A stretch of 42,331 bases of DNA from Atribacterota bacterium (GCA_028696495.1 JAQVGY010000004.1:1-42331), one strand, 5' to 3'. Shown: positions 1 to 8,846, counted from the stretch's first letter. Translations and numbers: made by a program. Notes: generated from the sequence alone by a model not told the origin.

Positions 1-98
1 AATATCTTCTGAGCATGCTGAAAATCATTTTCTACCATGGTAATGAGTTTTGCCGCAGCTCTAATATCACCCTGTCGTACTCTGGTGCTGAAATCCAT
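1..98 (-). CDS. meaB: MeaB/ArgK-type GTPase, N-terminal fragment (cut by window edge)
   Basis: The first 32 codons are visible and read MDFSTRVRQGDIRAAAKLIT at the start, the N-terminal helix typical of the G3E GTPase MeaB/ArgK, which protects and reloads methylmalonyl-CoA mutase with its B12 cofactor. The ATG at 98 has an AGGAGAG ribosome site a few bases upstream and lies 20 bp behind the small mutase chain, so it is probably co-transcribed and co-functional with it. The GTPase domain lies outside the window, so the family call rests on this N-terminus and on gene order. Confidence 0.75.
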   Translation of the reverse strand, partial: MDFSTRVRQGDIRAAAKLITMVENDFQHAQKI

Positions 99-118
99 AC
101 CATCTCTCCTATTTAAGT

Positions 119-520
119 TCAGGCAATTTTGATATTCTCTTTAATAAATTCAACTATCTTATTGGTGTCTGTCCCTGGAGTAAAAATCTCTTTGATACCA
201 ATTTTTTTTAATTCTATAATGTCCTCATTAGGAATAATTCCCCCGGCAATCACCAGGATATCAGCAGCATCTTTTTCAGTAAGTAGTTCCATTATTTTAG
301 GAAACAGGTACATATGTGCACCGGAAAGAATACTTAATCCTATCACATTAACATCTTCTTGAATTGCCGTTTCTACAATCTGCTCCGGGGTCTGTCTTAA
401 TCCGGTATAGATAACTTCCATTCCGGCATCTCTCAATGCCCTGGCAATAACCTTTGCACCACGATCATGACCATCAAGACCCGGTTTTGCCACTAAAACT
501 CTGATTCTGGCATTTTTCAT
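119..520 (-). CDS. Methylmalonyl-CoA mutase, small cobalamin-binding chain
   Basis: A 133-aa B12-binding domain protein. The base-off/His-on motif DxHxxG is present as DGHDRG (D16, H18, G21), followed by SIL (about 63-65) and the GG turn near 93-94, the normal order for this Rossmann-like domain. H18 should be the lower axial ligand of adenosylcobalamin. It corresponds to the C-terminal domain of one-chain methylmalonyl-CoA mutases and here is a separate gene 18 bp behind the catalytic chain, an arrangement common in archaea and anaerobic bacteria. The ATG at 520 has an AAGGAAGG ribosome site. With the large chain it would interconvert succinyl-CoA and (R)-methylmalonyl-CoA in the cytoplasm. 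Confidence 0.93.
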   Translation of the reverse strand: MKNARIRVLVAKPGLDGHDRGAKVIARALRDAGMEVIYTGLRQTPEQIVETAIQEDVNVIGLSILSGAHMYLFPKIMELLTEKDAADILVIAGGIIPNEDIIELKKIGIKEIFTPGTDTNKIVEFIKENIKIA

Positions 521-538
521 AGTACACCTTCCTTGTTT

Positions 539-2215
539 CTATATCTTTATTGAATCTTTATATTCACCAAAAACTGCTCTCAGTTGATCACATATCTCTC
601 CCAGAGTAGCATAGCTTCTCACACAATCCAGAATTGCAGGCATTACATTATGCTCAGAACCGGCAATCTCTTTCAACTGATTCAAGTTTTTCTGGACTTC
701 TTCTTCATTCCTTTTCTCTTTCACCTTACTCAGTTTTTCTACCTGCCTCTTCTCTATTTCCGGATTGACCTTTAATAAATCCTTCATTGGTTCTTCTTCT
801 GATTGAAATTGATTGACACCTACTATTATTCTTTCCTTATTTTCAATATCTTTCTGATATTTATAAGCACTGTTCTGTATTTCTCTTTGTATAAATCCTC
901 TTTCGATAGCCTTTGGGGCGCCTCCTAATTTATCAATCTGGTTGATGTAGTCCATCGCTCCCTCTTCAATTTCAGTTGTTAATTTTTCAAGGTAATAGGA
1001 GCCTGCCATAGGATCAACTGTTTCAGCAACTCCACTTTCATAAGCAATAATCTGTTGTGTTCTCAATGCTATCCTTACTGACTTCTGGGATGGGAGAGAA
1101 AGTGCTTCATCTCTAGAATTGGTATGCAGGGATTGTGTCCCTCCTAAAACTGCTGCCAGTGCTTGAATAGCTACTCTAACTACATTATTATCGGGCTGTT
1201 GAGCAGTAAGGGTACATCCGGCAGTCTGAGTATGGAAACGAAGCATCATAGACTTTGCATCTTTTGCACCAAAGCGTTCTTTCATAATTTTTGCCCATAA
1301 TCTTCGCGCTGCTCTAAATTTGGCAACCTCTTCAAATAGATCGTTATGTGCATTAAAGAAAAAAGACAGCCGGGGAGCAAAAATATCGATATCGAGTCCT
1401 TTTTCAGTTGCTGCAGTAACATAAGAAATTCCATTAGCCAAAGTAAAGGCTATCTCTTGAATCGCAGTTGCTCCAGCTTCTCTTATATGGTAACCACTAA
1501 TGCTTATAGTATTCCATTTTGGTAATTCCTCTGAACAGTAATCAAAGATATCAGTTATTAGCCTCATAGAGGGTAACGGTGGAAATATATAAGTACCCCT
1601 GGCAATATATTCTTTTAAAATATCATTTTGAATGGTCCCGTTAAGTTTGGTTTTCGGGATTCCCTGTTTTTCAGCAATAGCGATATACATAGCCAATAAA
1701 ACTGCAGCCGGGGCATTAATAGTCATAGAAGTGCTGACCTGATCCAAAGGTATGCCATTAAACAGTATTTCCATATCCTCTAAAGTATCTATCGCCACTC
1801 CAACTTTGCCTACTTCACCATGTGCCATGGGATGTGAAGAATCATAACCAATTTGAGTGGGCAAATCAAAAGCAATGCTTAAACCTGTCTGACCATTTTT
1901 TAACAGATATTTATATCTTTTGTTTGATTCTTCAGCATCTCCAAAACCAGCATATTGCCTCATAGTCCACAATCTTCCTCGATACATAGTCGGCTGAACT
2001 CCCCTGGTATAGGGATACTCTCCCGGATAACCCAGATCATCTATATAATCAAATTTTTCTAAATCGAGTGGGTCATATAATCTATTAACTTCTTTATTTG
2101 AACCAGTAACAAATGTCTTCTTTCTCTCGGAAAACTTTTTTAAAACTTTGTTTAATGAATTACTCTCCCAATCTTTTTTAACCTCTTCTATTCGATTTCT
2201 TTCCTGGTAATCCAA
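539..2215 (-). CDS. Methylmalonyl-CoA mutase, large catalytic chain
   Basis: A 558-aa TIM-barrel catalytic subunit of a coenzyme B12-dependent acyl-CoA mutase. YPYTRG (67-72), the RQYAGFG segment (86-92), the NDILKEY segment and PSMR (Arg about 218), and His about 243 in SGYHIREAGA match the methylmalonyl-CoA mutase family. The Tyr in the first motif and the Arg in PSMR are the residues that in methylmalonyl-CoA mutase hold the substrate carboxylate, which argues against isobutyryl-CoA mutase. The length is that of the split alpha chain without a B12 domain. The start is probably TTG at 2215, behind AGGAGG. It connects succinyl-CoA from the upstream kor genes with methylmalonyl-CoA and propionyl-CoA. 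Confidence 0.94.
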   Translation of the reverse strand: MDYQERNRIEEVKKDWESNSLNKVLKKFSERKKTFVTGSNKEVNRLYDPLDLEKFDYIDDLGYPGEYPYTRGVQPTMYRGRLWTMRQYAGFGDAEESNKRYKYLLKNGQTGLSIAFDLPTQIGYDSSHPMAHGEVGKVGVAIDTLEDMEILFNGIPLDQVSTSMTINAPAAVLLAMYIAIAEKQGIPKTKLNGTIQNDILKEYIARGTYIFPPLPSMRLITDIFDYCSEELPKWNTISISGYHIREAGATAIQEIAFTLANGISYVTAATEKGLDIDIFAPRLSFFFNAHNDLFEEVAKFRAARRLWAKIMKERFGAKDAKSMMLRFHTQTAGCTLTAQQPDNNVVRVAIQALAAVLGGTQSLHTNSRDEALSLPSQKSVRIALRTQQIIAYESGVAETVDPMAGSYYLEKLTTEIEEGAMDYINQIDKLGGAPKAIERGFIQREIQNSAYKYQKDIENKERIIVGVNQFQSEEEPMKDLLKVNPEIEKRQVEKLSKVKEKRNEEEVQKNLNQLKEIAGSEHNVMPAILDCVRSYATLGEICDQLRAVFGEYKDSIKI

Positions 2216-2355
2216 CTGGCTATACCTCCTTTTCCATGTTTTGTTAAAATATTTTCAAATATTTACTATTTTTTAGAAAACCTTTATTTAATTATTTAAT
2301 ATATGCTTAAAGTTTCGGTTTCAGACAATAATAAAAATGCTGCCTCTTATCTCTC

Positions 2356-2396
2356 TGATGGGCTACCCTCTATAGCCTGGTTTATAACCGTCATCA
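2356..2396. other. Compact three-way-junction element in the mutase leader
   Basis: In the 258-bp gap upstream of the mutase large chain, 41 bases can fold as a closed junction: closing stem TGATG/CATCA, hairpin GGCTA/TAGCC with a 7-base loop, and hairpin GGTT/AACC with a 3-base loop, almost without unpaired bases between them. On the minus strand it lies about 140 nt before the mutase start. Just after it AGGCA and TGTCT can form another short hairpin. It does not show the conserved boxes of the cobalamin riboswitch. It could be a leader RNA or chance pairing. Confidence 0.3.
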
Positions 2397-2473
2397 TGTT
2401 AAATATTTTGTTTTATGATATCTTTATATAAATAGATTATTATAAAAAAATTAGTGCAAATTAGATAATAATA

Positions 2474-3319
2474 TTAGCTCATCTGGTGATGGTGAGCTAT
2501 TTTATTCTTCTCTATTATCAAACTGTCAACAGATACATCAATTTTTTTAATATTAATACCTGTAATGTAATCTAATTCTTTTTTTAGATGTTCCTGGATT
2601 GTCCTTACTATCTTAGGTATATTATTGCCATATTTTAAGGTAAGACTGATATTGATTAAAATTCCTTCTTCATTTATATTTATTTTTGTTTTTCCAATTT
2701 TAATAACATCTTTAAAATTCTTTATTTGAAAATAGATGATATCCAGAATGGCATTTTCTGAAATATATAATTTTCCAAAATAACTAAACGGCGGTCGAAC
2801 GACTGTTCGTTCTCCAATTTTTCTTTTAACATACCGTTTTCGATAAAATATTTCTAAAGATTCTACCAAACTTATAGGAAATTTCCTCTGTATTTCAATT
2901 CCCGGCAATGGTATAATGTGTGTCCCCTCTCTGGTTCGACTGGCCCGAGCCACCTGTATCTCTTTTTGGCTGGAAACATCTTCTATGTTAAATACAGTAT
3001 CTATAGGCGGTAGTTCTAAAGTTTCAATTATTTTTTCTACCATACCGGCTGAGGTTCCCAAAATCATTATGCTTTTTGGCTTTTCTTCTTGAATTATCTT
3101 TTTAACTGCCCGAGCATGTTCTTTATCAAAAAAGATTGCCCTTCTGATTGCCTGAATCTTGTTCAATTCTTTTTTTGCTGAAAGGCCTGCTAATATCTTA
3201 TCTTTTTTGATTAATAGCCCATCATCGATGATATAATCAATTTTTTCCCGATGAGCTATCAAAAGTGCTTTATGGCTCTTTCCGGTTCCGCTTTCCCCTA
3301 CCAGAGCAAATACTTTCAT
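2474..3319 (-). CDS. P-loop NTPase fused to an Asp23/Gls24-like domain
   Basis: A 281-aa protein of two parts. Residues 8-15 are a perfect Walker A loop, GESGTGKS, and the first about 190 residues read like a small nucleotide-binding domain: IDYIIDDG resembles a metal-binding strand and IMILGTSAG a later beta-strand. Residues about 195-272 match the alkaline-shock Asp23/Gls24 (DUF322) pattern: a helix rich in I and F, then KINI..EGILINISLTLKYG, then an amphipathic helix and TGINIKKIDVSVDSLII. Asp23 proteins are usually small, membrane-associated stress factors without an ATPase. The gene sits between gdhA and the mutase genes, so it may be co-expressed with the catabolic run. The start ATG at 3319 has GGAGTGAG upstream. 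The function is unknown; a regulatory or assembly NTPase is an inference. Confidence 0.7.
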   Translation of the reverse strand: MKVFALVGESGTGKSHKALLIAHREKIDYIIDDGLLIKKDKILAGLSAKKELNKIQAIRRAIFFDKEHARAVKKIIQEEKPKSIMILGTSAGMVEKIIETLELPPIDTVFNIEDVSSQKEIQVARASRTREGTHIIPLPGIEIQRKFPISLVESLEIFYRKRYVKRKIGERTVVRPPFSYFGKLYISENAILDIIYFQIKNFKDVIKIGKTKININEEGILINISLTLKYGNNIPKIVRTIQEHLKKELDYITGINIKKIDVSVDSLIIEKNKIAHHHQMS

Positions 3320-3345
3320 ATTTTTTACTCACTCCAAATAAACCC

Positions 3346-3370
3346 GGTTAGGGGATTAAATCCCCTAACC
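3346..3370. terminator. Perfect inverted repeat between gdhA and the NTPase gene
   Basis: The arms GGTTAGGGGAT (3346-3356) and its exact complement (3360-3370) leave a 3-base loop, an 11-bp stem. It begins 15 bp past the gdhA stop. On the minus strand it is followed by CGGG and then a short TTTATTT run, so it is a weak intrinsic terminator or an attenuating/processing hairpin that could separate gdhA from the genes behind it. Confidence 0.5.
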
Positions 3371-3384
3371 TATATAGTTGTCCA

Positions 3385-4695
3385 CTATTTTTTTGTTTTT
3401 ACCCAGCCTCTTCCCTCAACTGCTCGAGCAACTCTTTGAATGGCAATAACATAAGCCGCGTCACGGGCATACAAATTCTCTTTCTCTGCTAAATCCATAA
3501 CATCATTGAAGGCTGAAGTCATAATATGGTTTAACTTCTCAAAGACTTCTTCCTTTGGCCAGTAATAATTCATATTATTCTGGACCTGTTCAAAGTAAGA
3601 AACAGTAACACCACCGGCATTACATAAGAAATCAGGAATGAGATAAACTCCTTTTTCTTTTATGACTTTATCCGCCTCGGGAGTGGTGGGCGAGTTGGCA
3701 CCTTCCGCATAAACTTTAACAACATCAAATTTAATGTCATTAACATTATCTTTATGGACAGCTGAACCCAGAGCAGCCGGAATTAAAACTGTAACCGGTT
3801 TTGTTATCCAGGCATTTCCATCTTCCTGTTTCCAACCAAATTCCTTAGCTTTTTCTGGGTTAATGGTACCAAACTTATCCAGAGTTCCTGGCGCAAAAAG
3901 ATCTTCAGGCTTTATTCCCTCTTCACAGCTGTAAGTACAGGCTTTCTTATCTTTTGGATCCCAGCAGGACATGGCAACAACCTTGCCGCCATATTCAGTA
4001 AATTTTTCACAACAATATTGTGCATTATTACCAGCTCCTTGAATGGAAGCAGTGGCACCCTTAAAATCAATATTCAATCTCTTAAATGCCTCTCTTACAC
4101 AATAGATAACCCCATAACCGGTCGCTTCAGTTCTTCCCAGAGAACCGCCTACGCCTACTGCCTTTCCGGTTACAAATCCAGGCTTTCTGCTTCTGGCTAT
4201 AGTATCATATTCATCCATAATCCATAACATATCCTGTGGGTTGGTAGCTACATCCGGTGCAGGAACATCCATATCCGGTCCCACTAAATCATATACTTTT
4301 CTGACCCAGCCCCGGCATAGTTTTTCAGTTTCACGTTCAGATAATTCTCTCGGATCACAGGCAACTCCACCCTTTCCTCCACCCAGAGGGATATTGACTA
4401 CTGCACATTTCCAGGTCATCATAATAGCCAATGCTCTAACCATATCAATGGTTTCATTTGCAGCAAATCTTAAACCACCTTTGGCCGGACCGCGAGCGGT
4501 AGAATGCTGGACACGAAATCCGGTAAATGTTTTAGTAGTACCATCATCCATCTCTACCGGTATACGAATCTGAATTTCTCGTTCAGCTTCTCTTAAAAAT
4601 TCCTGCATCGACTTATCTAAATTACCCTTCCTGGCATTTTCATCAAACTGTGCCTGAACAATTTCAAAAGGATTTAATCCTTTCTCTTGAGACAT
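3385..4695 (-). CDS. gdhA: Glutamate dehydrogenase
   Basis: A 436-aa Glu/Leu/Phe/Val dehydrogenase. The substrate motif is seen in STARGPAKGGLRF and the catalytic lysine region in PLGGGKGGVACDP; the dinucleotide domain carries ASIQGAGNNAQYC, and the C-terminal half shows NAGGVTVSYFEQVQN, all typical. It interconverts glutamate with 2-oxoglutarate and ammonia using NAD(P)H. The length and the motif spacing are those of the hexameric class. Behind nfnAB and kor, it would feed 2-oxoglutarate to the ferredoxin oxidoreductase. The coenzyme preference cannot be read with certainty. The start has an AGGAGG-type site (GAGGAGG region) just upstream. Confidence 0.95.
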   Translation of the reverse strand: MSQEKGLNPFEIVQAQFDENARKGNLDKSMQEFLREAEREIQIRIPVEMDDGTTKTFTGFRVQHSTARGPAKGGLRFAANETIDMVRALAIMMTWKCAVVNIPLGGGKGGVACDPRELSERETEKLCRGWVRKVYDLVGPDMDVPAPDVATNPQDMLWIMDEYDTIARSRKPGFVTGKAVGVGGSLGRTEATGYGVIYCVREAFKRLNIDFKGATASIQGAGNNAQYCCEKFTEYGGKVVAMSCWDPKDKKACTYSCEEGIKPEDLFAPGTLDKFGTINPEKAKEFGWKQEDGNAWITKPVTVLIPAALGSAVHKDNVNDIKFDVVKVYAEGANSPTTPEADKVIKEKGVYLIPDFLCNAGGVTVSYFEQVQNNMNYYWPKEEVFEKLNHIMTSAFNDVMDLAEKENLYARDAAYVIAIQRVARAVEGRGWVKTKK

Positions 4696-4734
4696 TATAG
4701 AACCTCCTCATATTTGTATTTATTTATTTGGAAA

Positions 4735-6165
4735 TTACTGTTTTTTTAGACTTTTTCCTGAAGACAGATAGGCATCAATAAAACGAGCTGCTTTTTTCCC
4801 ATCACCAACTGCCGATATAACTGTTGCTGAACCTCTTACTATATCACCCCCCGCAAAAATACCTTCACAGGTTGTCATTCTGGTTCTTTCATCAACCTTA
4901 AAATATCCCCATTTATTAACTTCCACTCCCCTGGCGCTTCTGGCAACAATAGGATTAGCCATGGTACCAATAGCATCAATAATCATATCCACTTCTAAAA
5001 TGAAATTAGAGTTTTCAATGGGAATAGGGCTCCTTCTACCTGACTCATCCGGTTCACCCAGCTCCATTTTTATGCATTCCATCCCGGTTACTCTCCCTTC
5101 ATTATCCCCTAATATTCTAACCGGTAAAGTTAGAAAATGAAAGATGATTCCCTCTTCTTCAGCATGGTGTACTTCTTCTGCCCTGGCTGGTACCTCTGCC
5201 CTGGAACGGCGGTATACTATATATGACTTTTCAGCACCAAGACGCAGTGCTGTTCTGGCTGAATCCATTGCCACATTGCCTGCTCCGATGGTGGCAGCCC
5301 TTTTCCTTATTTTTATGGGAGTATCGTATTCTGGAAACAGGTAAGCTTTCATTAAATTCGACCTGGTCAAAAATTCATTGGCAGAATATACATCATTCAT
5401 ATTTTCTCCAGGAATATCCATAAAACGGGGTGCTCCTGCTCCATTACATAAGAATATGGCATCAAACTCATTTTTTAAATCTTCTATACTTCTGGTAGCA
5501 CCAATTACCTGGTCACATATGACCTTCACTCCTGTTTGCTCTATCTGACCTACCTCATATTCAACAATTGTTTTAGGAAGCCTGAATTCTGGTATTCCAT
5601 AAACAAGCACACCTCCAGGCTTGTGTAATGCCTCAAAAAGTGTTACCTGATATCCCATCTTGGCCAAGTCTGCGGCACAGGCTAACCCGGCGGGTCCCGA
5701 ACCAACTATGGCTACTTTTGTTTGCTTTTTATTGACACTATCCTTGATTCCGTGTACTCCATTTTCTCTAGCCCAATCAGCTATAAAACGTTCCAATCTT
5801 CCTATGGCAATAGGTTTTCCGCGTTTATTTAAAACACATTCTTTCTGACACTGTTCTTCTTGAGGACACACTCTGCCGGTCACAGCAGGTAATGCATCTG
5901 TCTTTAATATAGTTAAGTAAGCCTTCTTAAAATCTTCCTCTACTATATAGCGGATAAAAGTAGGAATATTTATTTCTGCCGGGCACCCTTTCATACAGGT
6001 GGGGTTTTTACACTGTAAGCATCGTTGCGCTTCATAAATAGCTTCTTCTCTGGTATACCCCAGAGGAACCTCTTTAAAATTATGTATGCGTTCAGAGGGT
6101 AGCTGTTCTCTCATGGGAACTGGTTCTCTTTTCATTCTTTCTTTCATCTCTATCATTTCAGCCAT
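4735..6165 (-). CDS. NADPH-dependent glutamate synthase-like flavoprotein / NfnB (NADPH) subunit
   Basis: About 476 aa when started at the ATG at 6165. That start gives a 1-bp gap to the preceding gene and a good AGGAGAA site; a longer reading frame exists upstream but overlaps nfnA. The N-terminus has two [4Fe-4S] cysteine motifs (CLQCKNPTCMKGCP and CPQEEQCQKEC), then a GSGPAGLACAADLA FAD-binding fold and a second dinucleotide fold (GAGNVAMDSARTALRLGA), and a C-terminal GIFAGGD. This is the GltD-like class. Next to a ferredoxin reductase-like partner it fits the large subunit of NADH-dependent ferredoxin:NADP oxidoreductase (Nfn), which bifurcates electrons among NADH, NADPH and ferredoxin; sulfide dehydrogenase or homotetrameric glutamate synthase are alternatives. 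Confidence 0.88.
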   Translation of the reverse strand: MAEMIEMKERMKREPVPMREQLPSERIHNFKEVPLGYTREEAIYEAQRCLQCKNPTCMKGCPAEINIPTFIRYIVEEDFKKAYLTILKTDALPAVTGRVCPQEEQCQKECVLNKRGKPIAIGRLERFIADWARENGVHGIKDSVNKKQTKVAIVGSGPAGLACAADLAKMGYQVTLFEALHKPGGVLVYGIPEFRLPKTIVEYEVGQIEQTGVKVICDQVIGATRSIEDLKNEFDAIFLCNGAGAPRFMDIPGENMNDVYSANEFLTRSNLMKAYLFPEYDTPIKIRKRAATIGAGNVAMDSARTALRLGAEKSYIVYRRSRAEVPARAEEVHHAEEEGIIFHFLTLPVRILGDNEGRVTGMECIKMELGEPDESGRRSPIPIENSNFILEVDMIIDAIGTMANPIVARSARGVEVNKWGYFKVDERTRMTTCEGIFAGGDIVRGSATVISAVGDGKKAARFIDAYLSSGKSLKKQ

Positions 6166-6166
6166 C

Positions 6167-7015
6167 TTAGTTCTCCTTACACCTACATCCCTTTTTTTCT
6201 TTAAAGGATTGCCAGGATTTGTTTTCTTCTTCTTTGTAGCGGTATATTCTATGCATAAATTCATCCCAATCAACTAGTTGCCCATCAAACTCAGGCCCAT
6301 CAGTGCAAACAAATTTTGTCTCTCCCCCAATGGATACCCGGCAGGAACCACACATACCTGTTCCATCAACCATAATGGTATTAAGGCTGACAATGGTGTC
6401 AACAGGATACGATTTAGTCAGTTCTGTAGTAACTTTCATCATTATTGGCGGTCCAATAGTCCATACTTTTTTAATAGCAGTATCACTATCCAGCTTCTCC
6501 TTTAATGCTTCTGTGACAAATCCTTTTCTTCCATAACTGCCATCATCTGTGGTAACAATTAATTCATCTGAAACAAGTCTTAATTCTTTTTCCATAATCA
6601 CTAATTCTTTGCTTCTGGCTCCGATGATGGCAATTACCTTATTACCAACAGCTTTTAGGTTACGTGCGATGGGATGAATGCAGGCTATACCTGTACCACC
6701 ACCGACTACAACAGTGGTACCAAAATACTCTATCTCTGATTTACGTCCTAAGGGGCCTGTGAAAGAATATAGATAATCTCCTTCCTTAAAACAGGCCAAT
6801 TCATCTGTTGTTTTACCAACTACCTGAAAAACTATATGTATTAACCCCCTATCCCGGTCATAATCAGCAACGGTCAATGGTACTCTTTCCCCTTCTTCTC
6901 TGGTCATCAGGATAATAAACTGTCCTGGTTGAACTGTCTTAGCTATCTCCGGTGCCTCTATCCACATGCTGTACATATCCTGATATAATTTTGTTTTCCT
7001 GTTAATACGATACAT
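6167..7015 (-). CDS. Ferredoxin:NADP reductase-like / NfnA (NADH) subunit
   Basis: A 282-aa FAD/NAD reductase of the DHOD-B type. It shows an N-terminal flavin-binding barrel (ERVPLTVADYD), the nucleotide-binding GGGTGIACIHPIARNL region, and a C-terminal [2Fe-2S] cysteine set in GTGMCGSCRVSIGGETKFVC, the standard order for NfnA/SudB. The tail ends CRCKEN. It is followed immediately by the large Nfn-like subunit. The pair probably couples reduced ferredoxin from kor and NADH to NADP reduction, or the reverse. Start at ATG 7015 behind GAGGT. Confidence 0.88.
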   Translation of the reverse strand: MYRINRKTKLYQDMYSMWIEAPEIAKTVQPGQFIILMTREEGERVPLTVADYDRDRGLIHIVFQVVGKTTDELACFKEGDYLYSFTGPLGRKSEIEYFGTTVVVGGGTGIACIHPIARNLKAVGNKVIAIIGARSKELVIMEKELRLVSDELIVTTDDGSYGRKGFVTEALKEKLDSDTAIKKVWTIGPPIMMKVTTELTKSYPVDTIVSLNTIMVDGTGMCGSCRVSIGGETKFVCTDGPEFDGQLVDWDEFMHRIYRYKEEENKSWQSFKEKKGCRCKEN

Positions 7016-7041
7016 CTATTACCTCTTCATATTAATAAAAA

Positions 7042-8253
7042 TTATCCATTAAAATTATTACAAATCTCTGCTGTGTCATGTGCTATCATCAATTCTTCAT
7101 CAGTTGGTATTACAAAAATTTTCACCTTTGAGTTTTCAGTACTGATTATTGCTTTTTTACCTTTTAATCCATCATTCTTCTTATCATCAATCTCTATACC
7201 AAAAAAACTCAAACCCTCACACACTGTTTTTCTTAAAAGAGGCGAGTTTTCACCAATACCGGCAGTAAACACCAGAACATCCAGACCGTTCATCGCTGCA
7301 GTATAGGCACCAATATACTTTTTCAAGCCGTAATATAGTACATCCAGAGTTCTCTTTGCCCTTTTGTTCCCATTTGACACCTGAGCTTCCAAATCTCGCA
7401 TATCACTCGATATACCCTCTGAAAGACCCATAAAACCACTCTTCTTATAGAGAATATCATTGATTTCTTTAAAACTAAGTTTTTCTTTTTCCATCAAATA
7501 GGGAATAATTGCCGGGTCAATATCCCCACAGCGAGTCCCCATTATTACACCTGAAATAGTTCCAAACCCTAAACTGGTGTCAACCGATTTGCCTTCTTTG
7601 ACAGCTGTGATGCTGGAACCATTACCCAGATGGCAGGTTATTACCTTTAATTCTTTCAAATCTTTGCCCAATATTTCGGCTGCTTTTTGAGCAACATACT
7701 TATGGGATGTTCCATGAAAGCCATATCTTCTAATTCGGTATTTTTCATAAAAACTATATGGCAAACCGTAAAGAAATGCTTGCTCTGGAATGGATTGATG
7801 GAAGGCTGTATCGAATACACCAACCTGAGGAATGCCAGGTAATAATTCCTGACATACTTTGATACCAAGGATATTTGGCGGATTATGCAGTGGGGCTAAT
7901 TCAATAAATTCATTGAGGGTATCCATCACATCATCATTCAGCAACACTGAACCCGAATATTTTTCTCCACCATGAACTACACGATGGCCTACTGCCGTAA
8001 TCTCCGAAATACTTTTTATAACACCATATTTGTTATCGAGTAGGGCATCTATGACCAGTTCAATACCTTTGCGATGATCTGGTATCTCTATCTCCTTTAT
8101 AAAAGCATCTTTTCCGGCAGGATAATGATTTATCAATGAACCTTGAATTCCAATCCTTTCCACCAGACCATTTGCTAATAAAGATTCATCAGCCATGTCA
8201 AAAAGTCGATATTTTATTGAAGAACTTCCAGAATTCACCACTAAAATCTTCAT
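7042..8253 (-). CDS. ackA: Acetate kinase
   Basis: A 403-aa acetate/propionate kinase of the ASKHA fold. The P-loop-like start VVNSGSSSIKYRLF, GVFDTAFHQSIPE, YGFHGTSHKYV, CHLGNGSS and FTAGIGENS motifs are complete. It transfers phosphate between acyl phosphate and ADP and gives ATP in fermentation. No phosphotransacetylase is visible in this window, so its acyl-phosphate partner must be encoded elsewhere. It is 32 bp behind korC and 26 bp before nfnA, most likely one transcript. Weak ribosome site AAAGGGA. Propionate kinase activity cannot be excluded. Confidence 0.95.
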   Translation of the reverse strand: MKILVVNSGSSSIKYRLFDMADESLLANGLVERIGIQGSLINHYPAGKDAFIKEIEIPDHRKGIELVIDALLDNKYGVIKSISEITAVGHRVVHGGEKYSGSVLLNDDVMDTLNEFIELAPLHNPPNILGIKVCQELLPGIPQVGVFDTAFHQSIPEQAFLYGLPYSFYEKYRIRRYGFHGTSHKYVAQKAAEILGKDLKELKVITCHLGNGSSITAVKEGKSVDTSLGFGTISGVIMGTRCGDIDPAIIPYLMEKEKLSFKEINDILYKKSGFMGLSEGISSDMRDLEAQVSNGNKRAKRTLDVLYYGLKKYIGAYTAAMNGLDVLVFTAGIGENSPLLRKTVCEGLSFFGIEIDDKKNDGLKGKKAIISTENSKVKIFVIPTDEELMIAHDTAEICNNFNG

Positions 8254-8285
8254 TTAATTTATCCCTTTCTGAATACAAATTATTA

Positions 8286-8831
8286 CTACTCTTTAACTAA
8301 ATTTTTACCTATTTGAAAGCCATGCTCTAACGCTTTTTTATTTAAATCTCTAATCCTTTCCGGTATTCTGTTTTGCAGGGCATTTTTAATAGCATCTTTA
8401 GATACAATATCTGTTAATTGAACGAGGATGCCTAAAGAAATAATATTTGCTACCAATTGATTGCCCAGAACATCTATGGCATCCTTAGTAATAGGATGTT
8501 GATAGATATTTCCCGGAATAGAGGGAATGTTCAAAACATTTGTTGAATCTACCAGCAATAATCCATCTTCTTTTAAATTGTGCACATACTTATCACAAGC
8601 TTTTTGTGTTAAGGTTAACAAAATATCGGGCTTTTCTATTTTAGGGTAATCTATTTTTTCGTTACTGATAATGACCTCTGCTCTGCTAGCTCCACCTCTG
8701 GCTTCCGGTCCATATGATTGAGTCTGAGCTATTTCGAACCCATCATAAATTCCAGCAGCCTCCGCTAATATAATCCCAGCCAGGATCAATCCCTGTCCCC
8801 CTGAGCCACTTAGACAGATCTCTTTTCTCAT
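8286..8831 (-). CDS. korC: 2-oxoacid:ferredoxin oxidoreductase, gamma subunit
   Basis: A 181-aa gamma subunit: the N-terminal GSGGQGLILAGIILAEAA glycine-rich motif, QSYGPEARGGASRAEVIIS and YPKIEKPDILLTL are diagnostic. It is the fourth gene of a korDABC set and 15 bp behind korB. With the other chains it oxidises a 2-oxoacid plus CoA to acyl-CoA, CO2 and reduced ferredoxin. The neighbouring gdhA and mutase genes make 2-oxoglutarate the likely substrate; the sequence itself does not prove this. Confidence 0.93.
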   Translation of the reverse strand: MRKEICLSGSGGQGLILAGIILAEAAGIYDGFEIAQTQSYGPEARGGASRAEVIISNEKIDYPKIEKPDILLTLTQKACDKYVHNLKEDGLLLVDSTNVLNIPSIPGNIYQHPITKDAIDVLGNQLVANIISLGILVQLTDIVSKDAIKNALQNRIPERIRDLNKKALEHGFQIGKNLVKE

Positions 8832-8846
8832 CTTTTTTCTCCTTCC

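Noticed and set aside
2216..2473. Cobalamin riboswitch before the methylmalonyl-CoA mutase genes
   Set aside because: Expected by function, but the B12-box and core sequence are absent; only a small three-way junction is seen.
6166..6273. Upstream extension of the NfnB-like frame (start at 6273)
   Set aside because: It overlaps nfnA by more than 100 bp; the ATG at 6165 has a good ribosome site and follows the nfnA stop by 1 bp.
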